Part shown: positions 1 through 10,889 of the stretch, in pieces
Numbering within the stretch: the stretch's first letter is position 1
Layout of the letters: each line of letters begins with the position of its first letter
Assembly: GCA_017506865.1 (NCBI GenBank)
Contig: JAFCMP010000123.1
Span: 1 to 64,000, forward strand
Length of the DNA: 64,000 nt
Reading direction: 5' to 3'
From: Tribonema minus
Lineage: Eukaryota; Sar; Xanthophyceae; Tribonematales; Tribonemataceae
Translations under genes and position numbers: made by a program
The notes under the pieces: generated by a model
The model's input: the letters and a program-made list of their open reading frames with translations, nothing else
Databases searched by the model: none
What the model was told of the DNA's origin: nothing

Positions 1-350
1 AAGTCGAAACGCCCGCCATACCCCAGAGGTAGAGCAGCATGCCCTAGATGCAATGCATCGTCTATGATCATAGTAATGGCATTGTAGCACGTACAAGACA
101 TTCTTTACGCGAAAGTCTTGTGCAGCAAACAGCAACATTTGATGGGTGCAGGGTTTCCAAGGCAGCGTATAATGTAGATACGCTTGAGTCAAATTAACAC
201 CAGCGCACTATCAAATCATGCAGTGGTATGCAATGACCATTGACTGTGCTGCTACACTCTGTACTAGCCATTGACTCATCACCGACATACGCGGTGCATC
301 CCAATTCCAAGCAAGGCACACCATCTAGGTGCCATGTAATATAGCTGCTG
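1..350. other. No gene recognised
   Basis: This is the 3' flank of the S-formylglutathione hydrolase gene. I see no coding signal, repeat array or RNA gene in it. Short open frames here carry no recognisable motif. Confidence 0.5.
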
Positions 351-3112
351 TTACAGGGTCGCAAGTGCGTCTGCGTGGAAGTTGATGTGCTCTTCGCCAA
401 ACGATGACACAAAGTAGTAACTGTGGTCGTAGCCTTCATGGATGCGCAACTGCATCGACTGCCCCTTCTTCTCACAAGCCTCTTGCAGCACATGCGGCGT
501 CAGTTGCTGCTGGTCCAGGAACTTGTCAGCCTTGCCCTGGTCCACAAAATTGTACCAAGACTTGGGAACGGCCCTTTCTCCAGCTGTGGCCAGAGCATGC
601 AGACGTGGCAGGGATAGCTGAGAAGCTGAGTGGTAGAATGCAGATCAAAAGTAACTGGCATCACACAATATGAACAGCAAAGGCACAAACAGTAAAGATT
701 CCAGCAAAGTTGAAACGGTGCACAAGCATCAATACTTGAAACACGAGCAATGAGAGCAGCGTCCAACTTTGTCTACCTGCAGTTGTTGTTTACTTCTGAT
801 GAATCAAGCCTGGACACTGTCATCTACTTTGGGGTATCAGAACTGGCAAGTGAGGATAACGCAAGAGCCCCATCATTGCATACAACGAAAGAGTATGGCA
901 TGCTGCACCACATTGGGCTTTAACGAAAGGTACATACATGCACTATACAACATATCAATTGCTCGACAAGGGCCTTCCACCTGTGCGCCAACCACACGAC
1001 AGGCATGAGCTCACACAGCAAAGCAGGAAGCCGGGCAGTTATGAAGGCTGTTCAGAGCACCAGGTACTGCTGAGGGGCAGCACAGTGAGTGCTTCTTCAG
1101 GCGTGAGCAACATCGTGAAGGCAACTCAGTTTTCGAAGACATGACAGCATGCATGGCTACTGGTCCATAACCATGCTATCGTGCTAGCATGATAACAGAG
1201 CTGCTATGGTACATCATCCTCACCATCAGGTTGGTGGCATCGTACTCTGCTCTTGTTGCCCTGTCATCACCAAGGTATCCTTTCAGTGCCTTGACACCCC
1301 ATGGCACTTCCAATGGGTTGCAGATGGGCGCAAACGCGCTCACACTTGCATACCTGAAACATACACATCGATGCATACACATCAGGGGAAACGCAGAGTC
1401 ACGACGAGCACGAGTACGCGAACGTGACTATTTGTCCTGGAGAGATCCAGATTTTGCACAGTAATTGAAGCGCTACGTACAGTAGTATCAATAATTCAGG
1501 TGATTCACAAAGGTAAGTCAAATACCACAACTGCAAACAGTGCAAATGTGCACAACAATTAAAATTACACAATTGCAAGCATTGTGCTTGAGTTGATGGC
1601 AAGAGCTGGAGTACAGCTAGTATTCAACGGGAACTAAGAATGCTCACCAAAAATCTTCAAAGACATAATGAAAGTGGACTGACTCTGCTCAGACATTTCA
1701 ATCAGGTTTTTTGTCTGACTTTGCTTTCACAATCTATGGCAAGATGCGGCGCTCAACAAGAGATTACAGGCAGGAAAGTAGGAGCGATTTGAGTCTTGCG
1801 ACAAAGGTACCTCTGTGCAGATCAGGCCTTGGCAAGTGTTGCATCATTTATGCTTACATAAATCCTGCAGCAATCGACTTTAAGCGTCATGCATCAGCAG
1901 AACTTGCAGAGCAGCACATGAAGGCAAACGTGGTACTGACCCTATAGAGCAAATACGCAATTAGTGGCTCGTCAGATGTACTGTAGTTACTCACTTGTCT
2001 GTGTTGCGCATAGCGAGGGTGAGTGCACCATGACCCCCCATGCTGTGCCCAAATATGCCTGCTTTGCCTTTGCGGATAGGCAGATGCTCCGTCACCAGTG
2101 CTGGCAGCTCCTCTCGAACATATGTATACATTCTGTAGTGCTTGGACCAGGGCTGTTGAGTGGCATCCACATAGAAGCCTGCAAGCACCACATGCGCAAT
2201 CAGCAACTGCATTCCATGAACTACTGGATGCAACACGGTTATCATTCAACATCGTTCCGGAGCTGTGTGTTAGCATTGACTGCAGATTAAAGAGGCAGTC
2301 AGTGACCACAGTGTGCCTTACAACACAGCCATGCATAGCATATCGGCGAACAGGTCACACCTGCTCCAGTGCCAAAGTCCCAATCATCGTCCTCTCCCGC
2401 AACTCCTGCGCCTCTGGGGCTGGTATCCGGGTAGACAATGGCGACACCGCGCTGCGCTGCTGCCTGCAGGAAATGGCAACAACAGTGTTGTTGCCATTTA
2501 AATGAATGAGCTGAGAACTTGACGACAAGATCTTGACATGCATGATCCCCAAAACACCCACTGCGCTGATGTTGTAGCACAATCCTGCTACTGGTCACAT
2601 GGTGGTGGTGCTGCTATCAATACTGCTCAGGATGTGCCTACAGACAGTTGTCAAGGCAGACCTTAGCAAAGTGGCCCTTCTGAGCCCCCGTCTCTCCAGT
2701 GCACGTGAGCCCAGCAAGATAGTAAATGACGGGCACTGGCCCTGTCTCCGCTTGAGGTGGGAGATAGACGTTGAAAGTCATCTTCAGACCGCCTACGGCG
2801 GCGCTCTGCACCGAGAGACGCGAACAGGAACAGCGCACAAAAATCAGAGAGAGATTTGTTCTTACCGAATACTTGGCAAGTTGAAAAAGCATAAATGCAA
2901 GGACATTGAGACAGACAAGTGCCTTGATGGCATGGCGAGCGCCGCGGCAGGGTTCAGGAAACAATACGATGAATCAACTACACTCACACTCACACCTCTC
3001 AGAATCTAGAATCTGGATTTATCATGAGCAGATCAATCACCTCGTGAGCGTACTGCCTCATCCAGCCTCCGAAGTGCCGCCATTCGCTGACGAGCTCCAA
3101 GTCGCCAGGCAT
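351..3112 (-). CDS. S-formylglutathione hydrolase (esterase D family), six exons, one frameshift
   Basis: This enzyme hydrolyses S-formylglutathione to formate and glutathione in formaldehyde detoxification and is normally cytosolic. Exons read on the minus strand are 3112-3041, 2805-2662, 2463-2361, 2178-1995, 1353-1224 and 583-351; all phases agree. Family signatures are present in order: YLPPQAETG and [26 protein letters not shown], the catalytic-serine elbow [17 protein letters not shown], then DQGKADKF and the catalytic-histidine stretch EGYDHSYYF near the C-terminus. The ATG at 3112 gives a normal N-terminus without a targeting peptide. In exon 6, about position 545, one base is missing just before VDQGKAD: the upstream frame reads GTIL and then shifts. 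This is a real lesion or an assembly error. Family assignment is very secure; integrity is not. It shares a short divergent promoter with the phosphatase gene at 3260. Confidence 0.92.
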
Positions 3113-3259
3113 ACTACTGCGTCTTTCGGGCGGCGGCACCTATTCTTTTTTACGCCGAGAAGAACTTCAAGTTCATGAGTTGAAGTTATGACTTAAAGTT
3201 CGGGAGGTTGAAGTTGCTCCCAATCTCGGTGCAGTGTTGAGTGAGTGTGGGGCCTCTCA
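3113..3259. promoter_or_regulatory. Divergent promoter region between the hydrolase and phosphatase genes
   Basis: Only 147 bp separate the two start codons, so both promoters must lie here or overlap the genes. The stretch 3166-3222 contains several copies of a TTGAAGTT / TTCAAGTT-like word in both orientations. No TATA box is obvious. The regulatory role is inferred from position. Confidence 0.4.
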
Positions 3260-4420
3260 ATGTTAGTCAGGGTTGCACTTGCTTCGCTGCAGCTTCTGGC
3301 TTGTTGTGCACCGATATACAGCTTCGCAGTGCCGACGATGAGTCAACAAGCCACAAAAAAGGTGTTGTTCGTGTGTCTAGGCAACATCTGCCGCTCCCCC
3401 TCAGCGGAAGCAGTTTTCAGGTCCGTTGTGGAGAAGGCAGAGAAAGCTGACAACTTTGTGATTGATTCTTGCGGCACCGGCGGCGGGATGCGAGGCTGGT
3501 ACCGAGATGGTGGGCGCAGTTATCATGAGGGCGACCCTGCAGACGCCCGCATGACGGAAGCCGCTGCACAGCGAGGTGTTCACTTAACATCCATTTCAAG
3601 GCCGATGAGGTGAGTTTTGGTTCGCAGTTCGCAGCAGAGAAGCAACAGTCGCTGCTGCTGAAAACTACATGGCATGTACCATATTCAACTGCTATGTGGG
3701 CATCGCATGTTATATGTCTGACATCATATTGTGATGTATGTACGCCAGCTTGCTCCCGTTGTTGAGATAATCTCATGCACCCCATCAGCTTGTGAAGTAC
3801 AGCGCCTGCATCATAGGTATATTCGCAGCGCAAGTGTGCGTGCCCGGCGTGAGTCTGGCAATTGCGGTATGTCAGGCTGCACATTAATTATCCCTACCGA
3901 TTGGAAACACAGCATGTGCGTTGGTATCGTCTGCTCGTAATTGTTGAATCCCAACTGGGACTGCAACAGCGATGAAATCTCGACCAGCTCAAACACTTCA
4001 CCAACAGCAAACAAGTGGTGTCTGCGGCAGCATGACCATGGGTGCATTCTTGTGCGATAACCTTTTGTTGGATGAATGTGTGTTTGTCTGTGCATGGCCT
4101 GCAATATCACACATGTGCACTAATACATGTTTCGCATGAATGATGCGCGCCTCAGGCCCTCCGACCTCGACGAGTTTGATTTAATCATTGGGATGGATGG
4201 CGCAAACAAGCAGGCGGTCATCGAGGCGGCTCACTACTGGGGCAAGAAGGAATTGGCAGAGGCAAAGCTGCGGAACATGACATCATACTGCACCAAGCAT
4301 AAGTCTGCCACTGTGCCTGACCCGTACTATGGTGGGCCCGAAGGCTTTGAAAAGGTCCTGGATTTGCTGGAAGATGCCTGTGAAGGGCTGCTTCTGTCCA
4401 TTGATGCAGGCACTGCGTGA
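3260..4420 (+). CDS. Low-molecular-weight protein tyrosine phosphatase with plastid-type presequence
   Basis: Two exons, 3260-3609 and 4156-4420, join in phase to give a 204-residue protein. The active-site loop [14 protein letters not shown] fits the family C-x5-R-S P-loop, and the general-acid motif DPYYGG lies near the C-terminus, so the catalytic set is complete. The family dephosphorylates phosphotyrosine and related small phosphoesters. The N-terminus, starting at the second candidate start (ATG 3260), is hydrophobic ([15 protein letters not shown]) and is followed at once by FAVPT. A signal peptide with phenylalanine at the cleavage site is typical of proteins imported into complex red plastids, so plastid delivery is likely though inferred. 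An upstream in-frame GTG at 3245 is not needed. Confidence 0.93.
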
Positions 4421-5377
4421 GACACTTGGTTCCACGCTATGCTGCATTGTAAGCCATCAATACTTGCAAGAAATGCAGCACGCACCACAGCTCTGTTGAA
4501 CTGTGCAGCTAAGCATGCATCAGCTCCTGGTGTCCGTTAGTGTGACTGTTGCAAGAGGGGCATAGAAGTGTTTCAGACGTTTAGACTATTCCTGCCTGCG
4601 CCACCTGATGGTACCCTCCCAAGTATCATGATCATAGTCGCAACAGTGGTGACAGTGGGCGCCATTGTTACGTTACCTGCTTGATCACATTCAAATGTAC
4701 ATTTTGTCTCAAAGGCAACTCTTACAAAATGCTGACGATTGCTGCGCAGGTGCTAAACCTCTGCATTGTCTCGAACTTGCATGCTTGCAAGCTTGCTACC
4801 ACAGCATGCCTCAACTCTTTGAAGTACGGCAGATATGTTTACATTGCTGCTCCTTCTCACATGCGGATCGTACTGCAGAAGCGCACTTACTCGCGCATGC
4901 ATCTGCTTCAATTCGCCGCGAAGGGTGCTTGCAAGCCTTTAGCCTTTCTTTTTTGCAAGTACATGTGTTGTAAATATGAGTGTACTTGACCACTCGATGC
5001 ATGTGGCCCGCTTGAAGCATTGCCGGCCTGAAATCGCAGCAGTAGGCCGCAAGACAGCAGCCACAGTAGCCTCTACAGTAAAAGCGCAGCAACCAAGAGC
5101 AGTCATGAAAGAATTGAGCAAGGTATGTTTGTTGAATGCCCAGACGAAAATAAATTCGGCAAAATTGAGGTGGCAAGTGACGTCAACAGAAACAGTCAGT
5201 CAGAGTCAACAAAAAGTGTGTGTGTCATTTTTTTTGTCAGCCCCACCCCCCTTCCACCCAAAGGAACGTCCCCACCTTGAAGTTTGAACTCGCTAGCTAA
5301 GGTGGCAGTTTAATTTGCCTGGCGCATGTGTGCAACCGTTCGAAGCACGAAAGACGGGGGCTCAACGAGTCAAAGCC
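4421..5377. other. Intergenic, no confident gene
   Basis: This holds the 3' flank of the phosphatase gene and the 5' flank of the FYVE gene. An open frame from ATG 4976 ends its plausible coding part at a good donor (AAG followed by GTATGT, near 5123). It might be a 5' exon of the FYVE gene, but nothing recognisable supports this. Confidence 0.4.
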
Positions 5378-8300
5378 ATGGGACAGGCGTTTGCCTGCTG
5401 CAAGGGGCTTGATTTCAGCCACATGCAGCATCATTTCGCCAAGGGAGCAAGGCAAAGCTTCGTGCTTGCTGCGGCTGCGCAGCAGCCTTCGTGGGTGGTG
5501 GACGACATGCAGGACTCTTGCTACGGTTGCGCCGCGGAGTTCAACTATCGCAATCGCAAACATCATTGCCGGCGGTGCCACAACATTTATTGCGATGCCT
5601 GCACGGCCTACAGAGAAAAGCTGCTCTTGTTTGGCTTTACTCAGGTAATGAACACCCTGCGGCACTTATTCAGTGCCATCTGCAATGGTGTGAGATGACT
5701 GATGGAGAAGAAGTGGCAGCTTGATGGCACTGGAATCTCAATCCTGTTCATCTCCCGCTTTGCAGGCTGTAAGGCTTTGCCAGATGTGCCTGACCGCGGC
5801 CAGGGAGGAAAATAGCTTCCTGGATGACCACCTGCCTTTGCTGCAGGTAACGTACTTACTCAGTCAGCTATTTATAAAGTGAGGATACATCAAGCAAAGT
5901 GCTGGATCATGCACTCATGGCAGTATTTCGAGCCATTGAGGGTTCACGCTTCCACAGCTGTCGTCATTGGCACATGGTCGAGCCATTCAGGTTTCACGCT
6001 TCTACAGCTGTCGTCATTGGCACATGGATTAGAGCGGCAAATCACAGAATGTGCGCATGTGAAGTTACACGAAAGCAGTTGCAGCCGATACACTGTGTGC
6101 CATGCTCACTTCTGCCTGCAGTGCCAATCTGAAGTGCTGCTTGATGCAAAGTTCGCCAGCATATGCGCACACGATGATCATACCAGATCCTCATTGACTG
6201 GGGCCTTCATATTTGCAGGAGGGCAGCACATTCTTACGACATCATGGGTACGGGAGGAAGGTCCCAATCTTTGTCAAACTTAGCCCTGACACAGCATCGC
6301 TGGTGTGCATGGAGCCTGGGCGCGGGGCAGCTGGGTCCTCCCTGGTGTTTTTGGCAGAAGTCAGGTGAACGACAGATTACGTAAACGCAACAAGTGCCGA
6401 CTATGCGTCAATGCAGTGTTTTCAACACAAAATCATCAGTTGCGGCAGTGCTCAGGCAATCTATACTTGCTGCAAATGAAAGAGCCACAGAGTATCGTGT
6501 CAGATGTGTGCGCCAGAGACGTACACAGCCAGAGGATCAGAGAATTCTGCCTTGTGCCAACGCAGTGCTGCGGCAGTCAAGTACATCAGCAGCTTTCATC
6601 ATGTTATCGGCATTGTTTGGTCTCAAGTTGAGACTTGCAGCACAACCAAGAAGTGCATGTTGCAATCTCGTAGTGTAAAGCTTGTATCTTCTTCAATACC
6701 AACTTCCCCAGTACCAACACCAGAGTTTGTTAGGCTGCAGCTAGCACCAAGTGCCATGCGCTTTCATTAAGATACTTGCCAGGTTTATGCTTTGGTGTAT
6801 TCCCAAACAGCACATATTTCTCATGTCGTGCATATGACTTGGTGTCAAACTTTCTCAGGTCTGTCAGCATGGAGCATGCCTCGACCCTGGTTCTGCAGCT
6901 GCAGGCGTCTTCAACAACCCTCAAGTTCGACGCGTGTTCAACCAATGAGTGCAGAGCATGGTTGGAGGCCCTCCAGGTGCACCACAACAATTCCTTCAAC
7001 AGGACATGTCACCGTCAGCGGTAGCATCGCGATGCATCTTGCTGTGAGAGGTTATGGTAGTCACTTGTGTGATTTGTCGAAGGGCTTCAAAGCCACCACG
7101 TCTCACAAGTGGCCAAAATGTGAAGGATGTCTATCAGCACAGCCTTTGATATGTGGCTCAGCACGGCGAGCCAGTGCACCTCATAGTGACTTTGCTTTGC
7201 GCATGGATGCAGAGCACAATGATGCAGAGCGGTGTTATGACTTGCTATCCCCAATCGTCTGAAATTGTGCACAACAGGCTGCGTGTGCATGGAGCCAACG
7301 GCCAGCTCTCAAACAAGCTGTGGAGGAAGCCAGGGCGGCACGATGGGAGCAGCTGCAGTATGCACAATATTCAAAGGTGGGTAGCACTTCATGTCAGCGC
7401 TTTGTTCCTGAGCAGAACGGCGCAGGTATCAGTAATAATCAACCTTAGCGATGCATTGATTTTTGAAGCAGGGACACACACAATTGGCATATGCTGGTCA
7501 GTACGTATATACCGCTTGCAGACAAGGTTCATTTGAACATTCCAAACTGTTTACTCTCCCAGCATTGTACTTAGTATACACATCACAGCAGCCACGTAGC
7601 GGCCTCAAGCCTTGCAGCAGTGGGAGTGCAAGCTCTGGGACATGCTTTGGTGTCAGCAAGCTGTGGCCCTTGAACTTCGTAGCGACACACTTTCTGGGCC
7701 TTTGGGCTGCCCAGCATACCTGTTGCTGTGCGATGTACTCTACGCGGACTAGATTTGATGGCACAGTGGACTTTGGATCCAAAGCTGACCAGAATGTCGG
7801 AGGGTGCAGCCCTGAAGGCTCTTCAAGAGCCACCTCTGAAGCCTCTTCATGAGGCGTAGTACGCGAGCGAGTGGGCTCATGTGCGACCGGGGAGGGTAGT
7901 GTTGGTTCAAGGCATATTTTCATAGTATTTGCTTGTTGCATTCTGGCAAAATCATTGCAGTCATTGCACTTTGAGGTATGAAGTCTGTGACCATGTCGTC
8001 ATTGTTACAGTCGGGCATCTGCCATGTGTGTGAGAACCTGGTTTCATGAATGGCGCTCTTGCCGCCGCACCAAGTCCAGCTGAACATTCGCCCTTCACAC
8101 AATATCGATGGTTAATCACGAGCGCATGAGCATAAACTTATGAGGGTTCGAGTTTTGGGTCTGGGGTGGATAGCTACTGTGAAAACTCTTGAAACGTGCC
8201 GGAACCTTTGCTACCACACTACATTGCAGGCCCAAACAGTCAACATATGCGCCTATTTGTATCGCAGCCTTTGCAGTTTGTAGTGTGCTGCATGCCCTGC

Positions 8301-9136
8301 TACCAGAATGAGCACCTCAGGCACTGCTCATCTGACCTAGCCCAATGTAGGTTTTGTGGAGACATATGTTGCCCTGAAAATAGCTCGTTCATCTGATGTC
8401 AGGGTTCGATCCATTTTTTATATTCAGCCTCGGATTTTGACCTTGAGTATGAGTGTGTATGCTGCTGCAGCCTGTCCTGGTGCCTGGAGCAGTGCTTTGA
8501 ACAACCTCATGACGTTCTGGTAGTGACTGAGGTTTGGCAGTTTCGGCTACTGCCCCAGCCTTAGCTTGCCTTGGAACTACTCTAAACTTCACCTGGAACC
8601 TCTTATGCCAGGACTTTGAGGTTCATGGGCGCACTTTGTCAATGGCAGCTACAACTGCATGTATCAAAGGCACTAGATTGAGATGATGACATGGGGCCGC
8701 AATTACCGTTGTTAAGACTATGCACTTGCTGACTGGCAACAGGAGTGCTCGATTGCCTATGGCCACTCTTGCACAGCATGACCTCAGTTGCACAGCACAT
8801 AGGTGGTTTGCTTGGCCTGCGCCGTGCTATTGCATTGTACATGCTTGTTGCGAGGTTCATTGCCTCATGTATGCTTGAGCATGCAGTGATTTTTGAGCTG
8901 CAGGCAGAATGTCAACTGAGCTTGAACAGAAAAAAATTGGCGTCACCAACCACGCTGAGTGATGGCTCTCTCACCTCATGACTTCACTGCTGATTCCATC
9001 TCTGCAGGCTGCTGCGGAAAATCGCAAGCAACGCCAAGCAGCACGGGAGCAAATGGCGGCCAAGTACAACATCAGCAGTTTCTCCAGCAGCTACGCGCAC
9101 CGAAGAGCGGTCAGCAATGGTTATGCAGTGTCATAG
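5378..9136 (+). CDS. FYVE zinc-finger protein with PH-like region, six exons
   Basis: Exons are 5378-5644, 5766-5846, 6219-6364, 6859-6976, 7278-7376 and 9008-9136, consistent in phase, encoding about 279 residues. The FYVE finger has the WVVDD start, CYGC, the basic RKHHCRRC signature and paired cysteines through exon 2 (CQMC), so PtdIns3P binding on endosomal membranes is the expected role. Exons 3 and 4 resemble a PH domain, ending in the typical CRAWLEAL helix. The N-terminus MGQAFACC has glycine at position 2 and nearby cysteines, a likely dual acylation site. The tail (exons 5 and 6) is charged and helical. The exon 4 donor (GTGCAC) is weak, and the 1.6-kb last intron could hide another exon. 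Confidence 0.75.
5929..6028. repeat. Two-copy tandem repeat, 50-bp unit, inside FYVE intron 2
   Basis: The unit beginning CGAGCCATT occurs at 5929-5978 and again at 5979-6028 with a few substitutions. It lies wholly within an intron and has no coding role. Confidence 0.8.
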
Positions 9137-10642
9137 CGGCCATTGTGGATGCGCCATTAGGGCCTTGCTCTTACAAGAGCTGGTGTGTACATATCCGCGG
9201 TGAACAGTGCCCGTTTGTGAATAAGAAGCAGGACTGCATGCTTGGATTGTACGCTTATCGCCGACCATTGCTTTTGCCTTCCAAGCTCACGTTGCCTGCC
9301 GCAGTGTGAGGTGCAGGCTCAGCTGTATGCTGACATGGGGATCATGTGTCGTATCAATCCGAGACACCTGCGAGTTGGTATGTATGCGCTCTTGGGATCA
9401 TAAATGGGGGCAGGCACTATTGTGCTTAGCACTGCTTACAGCACTGGCCTTCGAAAGCATGTCTCGCAGTCATAGCTGCCATGTATATTTGCAGGTACGT
9501 ATATCAATGCTTGGTTCCACCCAAGACACACTGTAGCTGTCTGCTGCTGGATGGCCCCAATTGGTGCCACTCGACATACCTTGCTATGAGGAGAAGCCCA
9601 TGTGCTCTGTGAATCATAGAATGGTGATTTCTGTCATACAAACTGCAAGTGCTCGACATCCCTTTTTTCAACCACCACCAATCTGGTGTCGCAACGGCAG
9701 TTGTGTGTTGTACCCCCTTTCGCATCCATTTTACATCAGATTTAACTGCAAGCCTAATGCCCCTAGCAGCACACATCAGCTTGCAGTGTATGCTTTTGAG
9801 TAATTGTATCTCATACAGAGCCTGGGCATGCAGCCATACAGGAGCCGTTGAGATTGCAGCAGTCCATGGGGTGCTGACATCAGACTCATTAGTGTGCATC
9901 CTGTTGAACGAAGCCAATGGGTGAGGTATGAAGTGACTCGACTGATTCTGTGAGGAGAAAGGCTCAGCCCCTCGAGTCCATCAGGCCCAGGCATGCATCT
10001 CTTTTTGATCCTCAAAGACATGGGTGCGTCACTCCATAGCTCGTCCGCTTGATTGACTCGGGCCGCTCAAGCCTTTTTCCCCACAGACATGGGCGAGGCA
10101 CTCCGTACCTCATCCATCGCAATCTCGTTTATGCTCAGCACCATACAAGGTACTGCAATGCCAGTACCATGGCTAGGCATTGATGCCCTCGAAGCATGTA
10201 GAGCGCATCATGTGACACAGTGTCACATGCAGGTGTGGGCAATGCTGAGGTGTGTACTACAACCATTGCTTGGCCCGGTGTCATTGCGCAGCTCAAGTGA
10301 AGTGTGTGCGCCTTGACTGCAGGCTGTGGCAAACAGCTCATCGCTTGGGGACACAGAGAGCTGTCATGTGTCGCATCATCTGGTATGTATTGGGGTCAGA
10401 GAAACCCTAAGGTTTGATCCTCGTGTTTGTAAGTTTTTTACATGCAACAAGCATCTTACTTGTGGTGAGAGTGGTGGTGATGTGATGTACGAGTGAGATA
10501 TATGGGTTTCTTGGAAAAGTCTGAGAGAGGGCAAGAGACACAAACAAAAGATAAACACCATGAGAATCAGAATGACATGCATGGATCACCTGTACTCGCT
10601 GCCACTAGCCTGCCTATTAGGACTGGCCAAGGGTGTAGGGGG
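9137..10642. other. Gene-poor spacer before the Mutator-like element
   Basis: I find no coding frame with a recognisable motif, no RNA gene and no long repeat between the FYVE stop codon and the left inverted repeat. Confidence 0.5.
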
Positions 10643-10792
10643 AGGGTCTCATCTTTGGGCCAGCCTGGCCCAATTAACTATTTGGGCCAGGGGGGTGAAC
10701 ACCCCCCAGCAAGTGCACATTTGAAGTGTGCGTGTTCGCAGCAGTCGCCCTTGCAGTTCTGGCGCTACGCACAGTGCGGAGGCCGTGTTGAC
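10643..10792 (+). repeat. Left terminal inverted repeat of the Mutator-like element
   Basis: This matches the reverse complement of 21446-21598 with only a few mismatches across roughly 145 bp. It contains the imperfect palindrome CTGGCCCAATTAAC/TATTTGGGCCAG and then a GGGGGG...CCCCCC hairpin. Similarity stops sharply after GTGTTGAC. Confidence 0.92.
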
Positions 10793-10838
10793 CGAGTAAG
10801 CAGCTAAGACAGCAATCAGTGGGCTTGGTGACGCACAG

Positions 10839-10889
10839 ATGGAGGGCTCGCCTCCGGCGAGCTCAGCTGCAACCGCTGGAGATGTCGAG
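10839..10889 (+). CDS. Possible first exon of the transposase
   Basis: An ATG just inside the left inverted repeat opens a 17-codon frame ending at a GTGACT donor. It is placed where a transposase initiator exon would be expected, but the phase link to the next exon could not be resolved. This is a tentative call. Confidence 0.25.

Noticed and set aside
4976..5287. Open frame ending in a good donor
   Set aside because: It might be a 5' exon of the FYVE gene, but the FYVE protein already has a good acylation-type start and no homology supports the extra exon.
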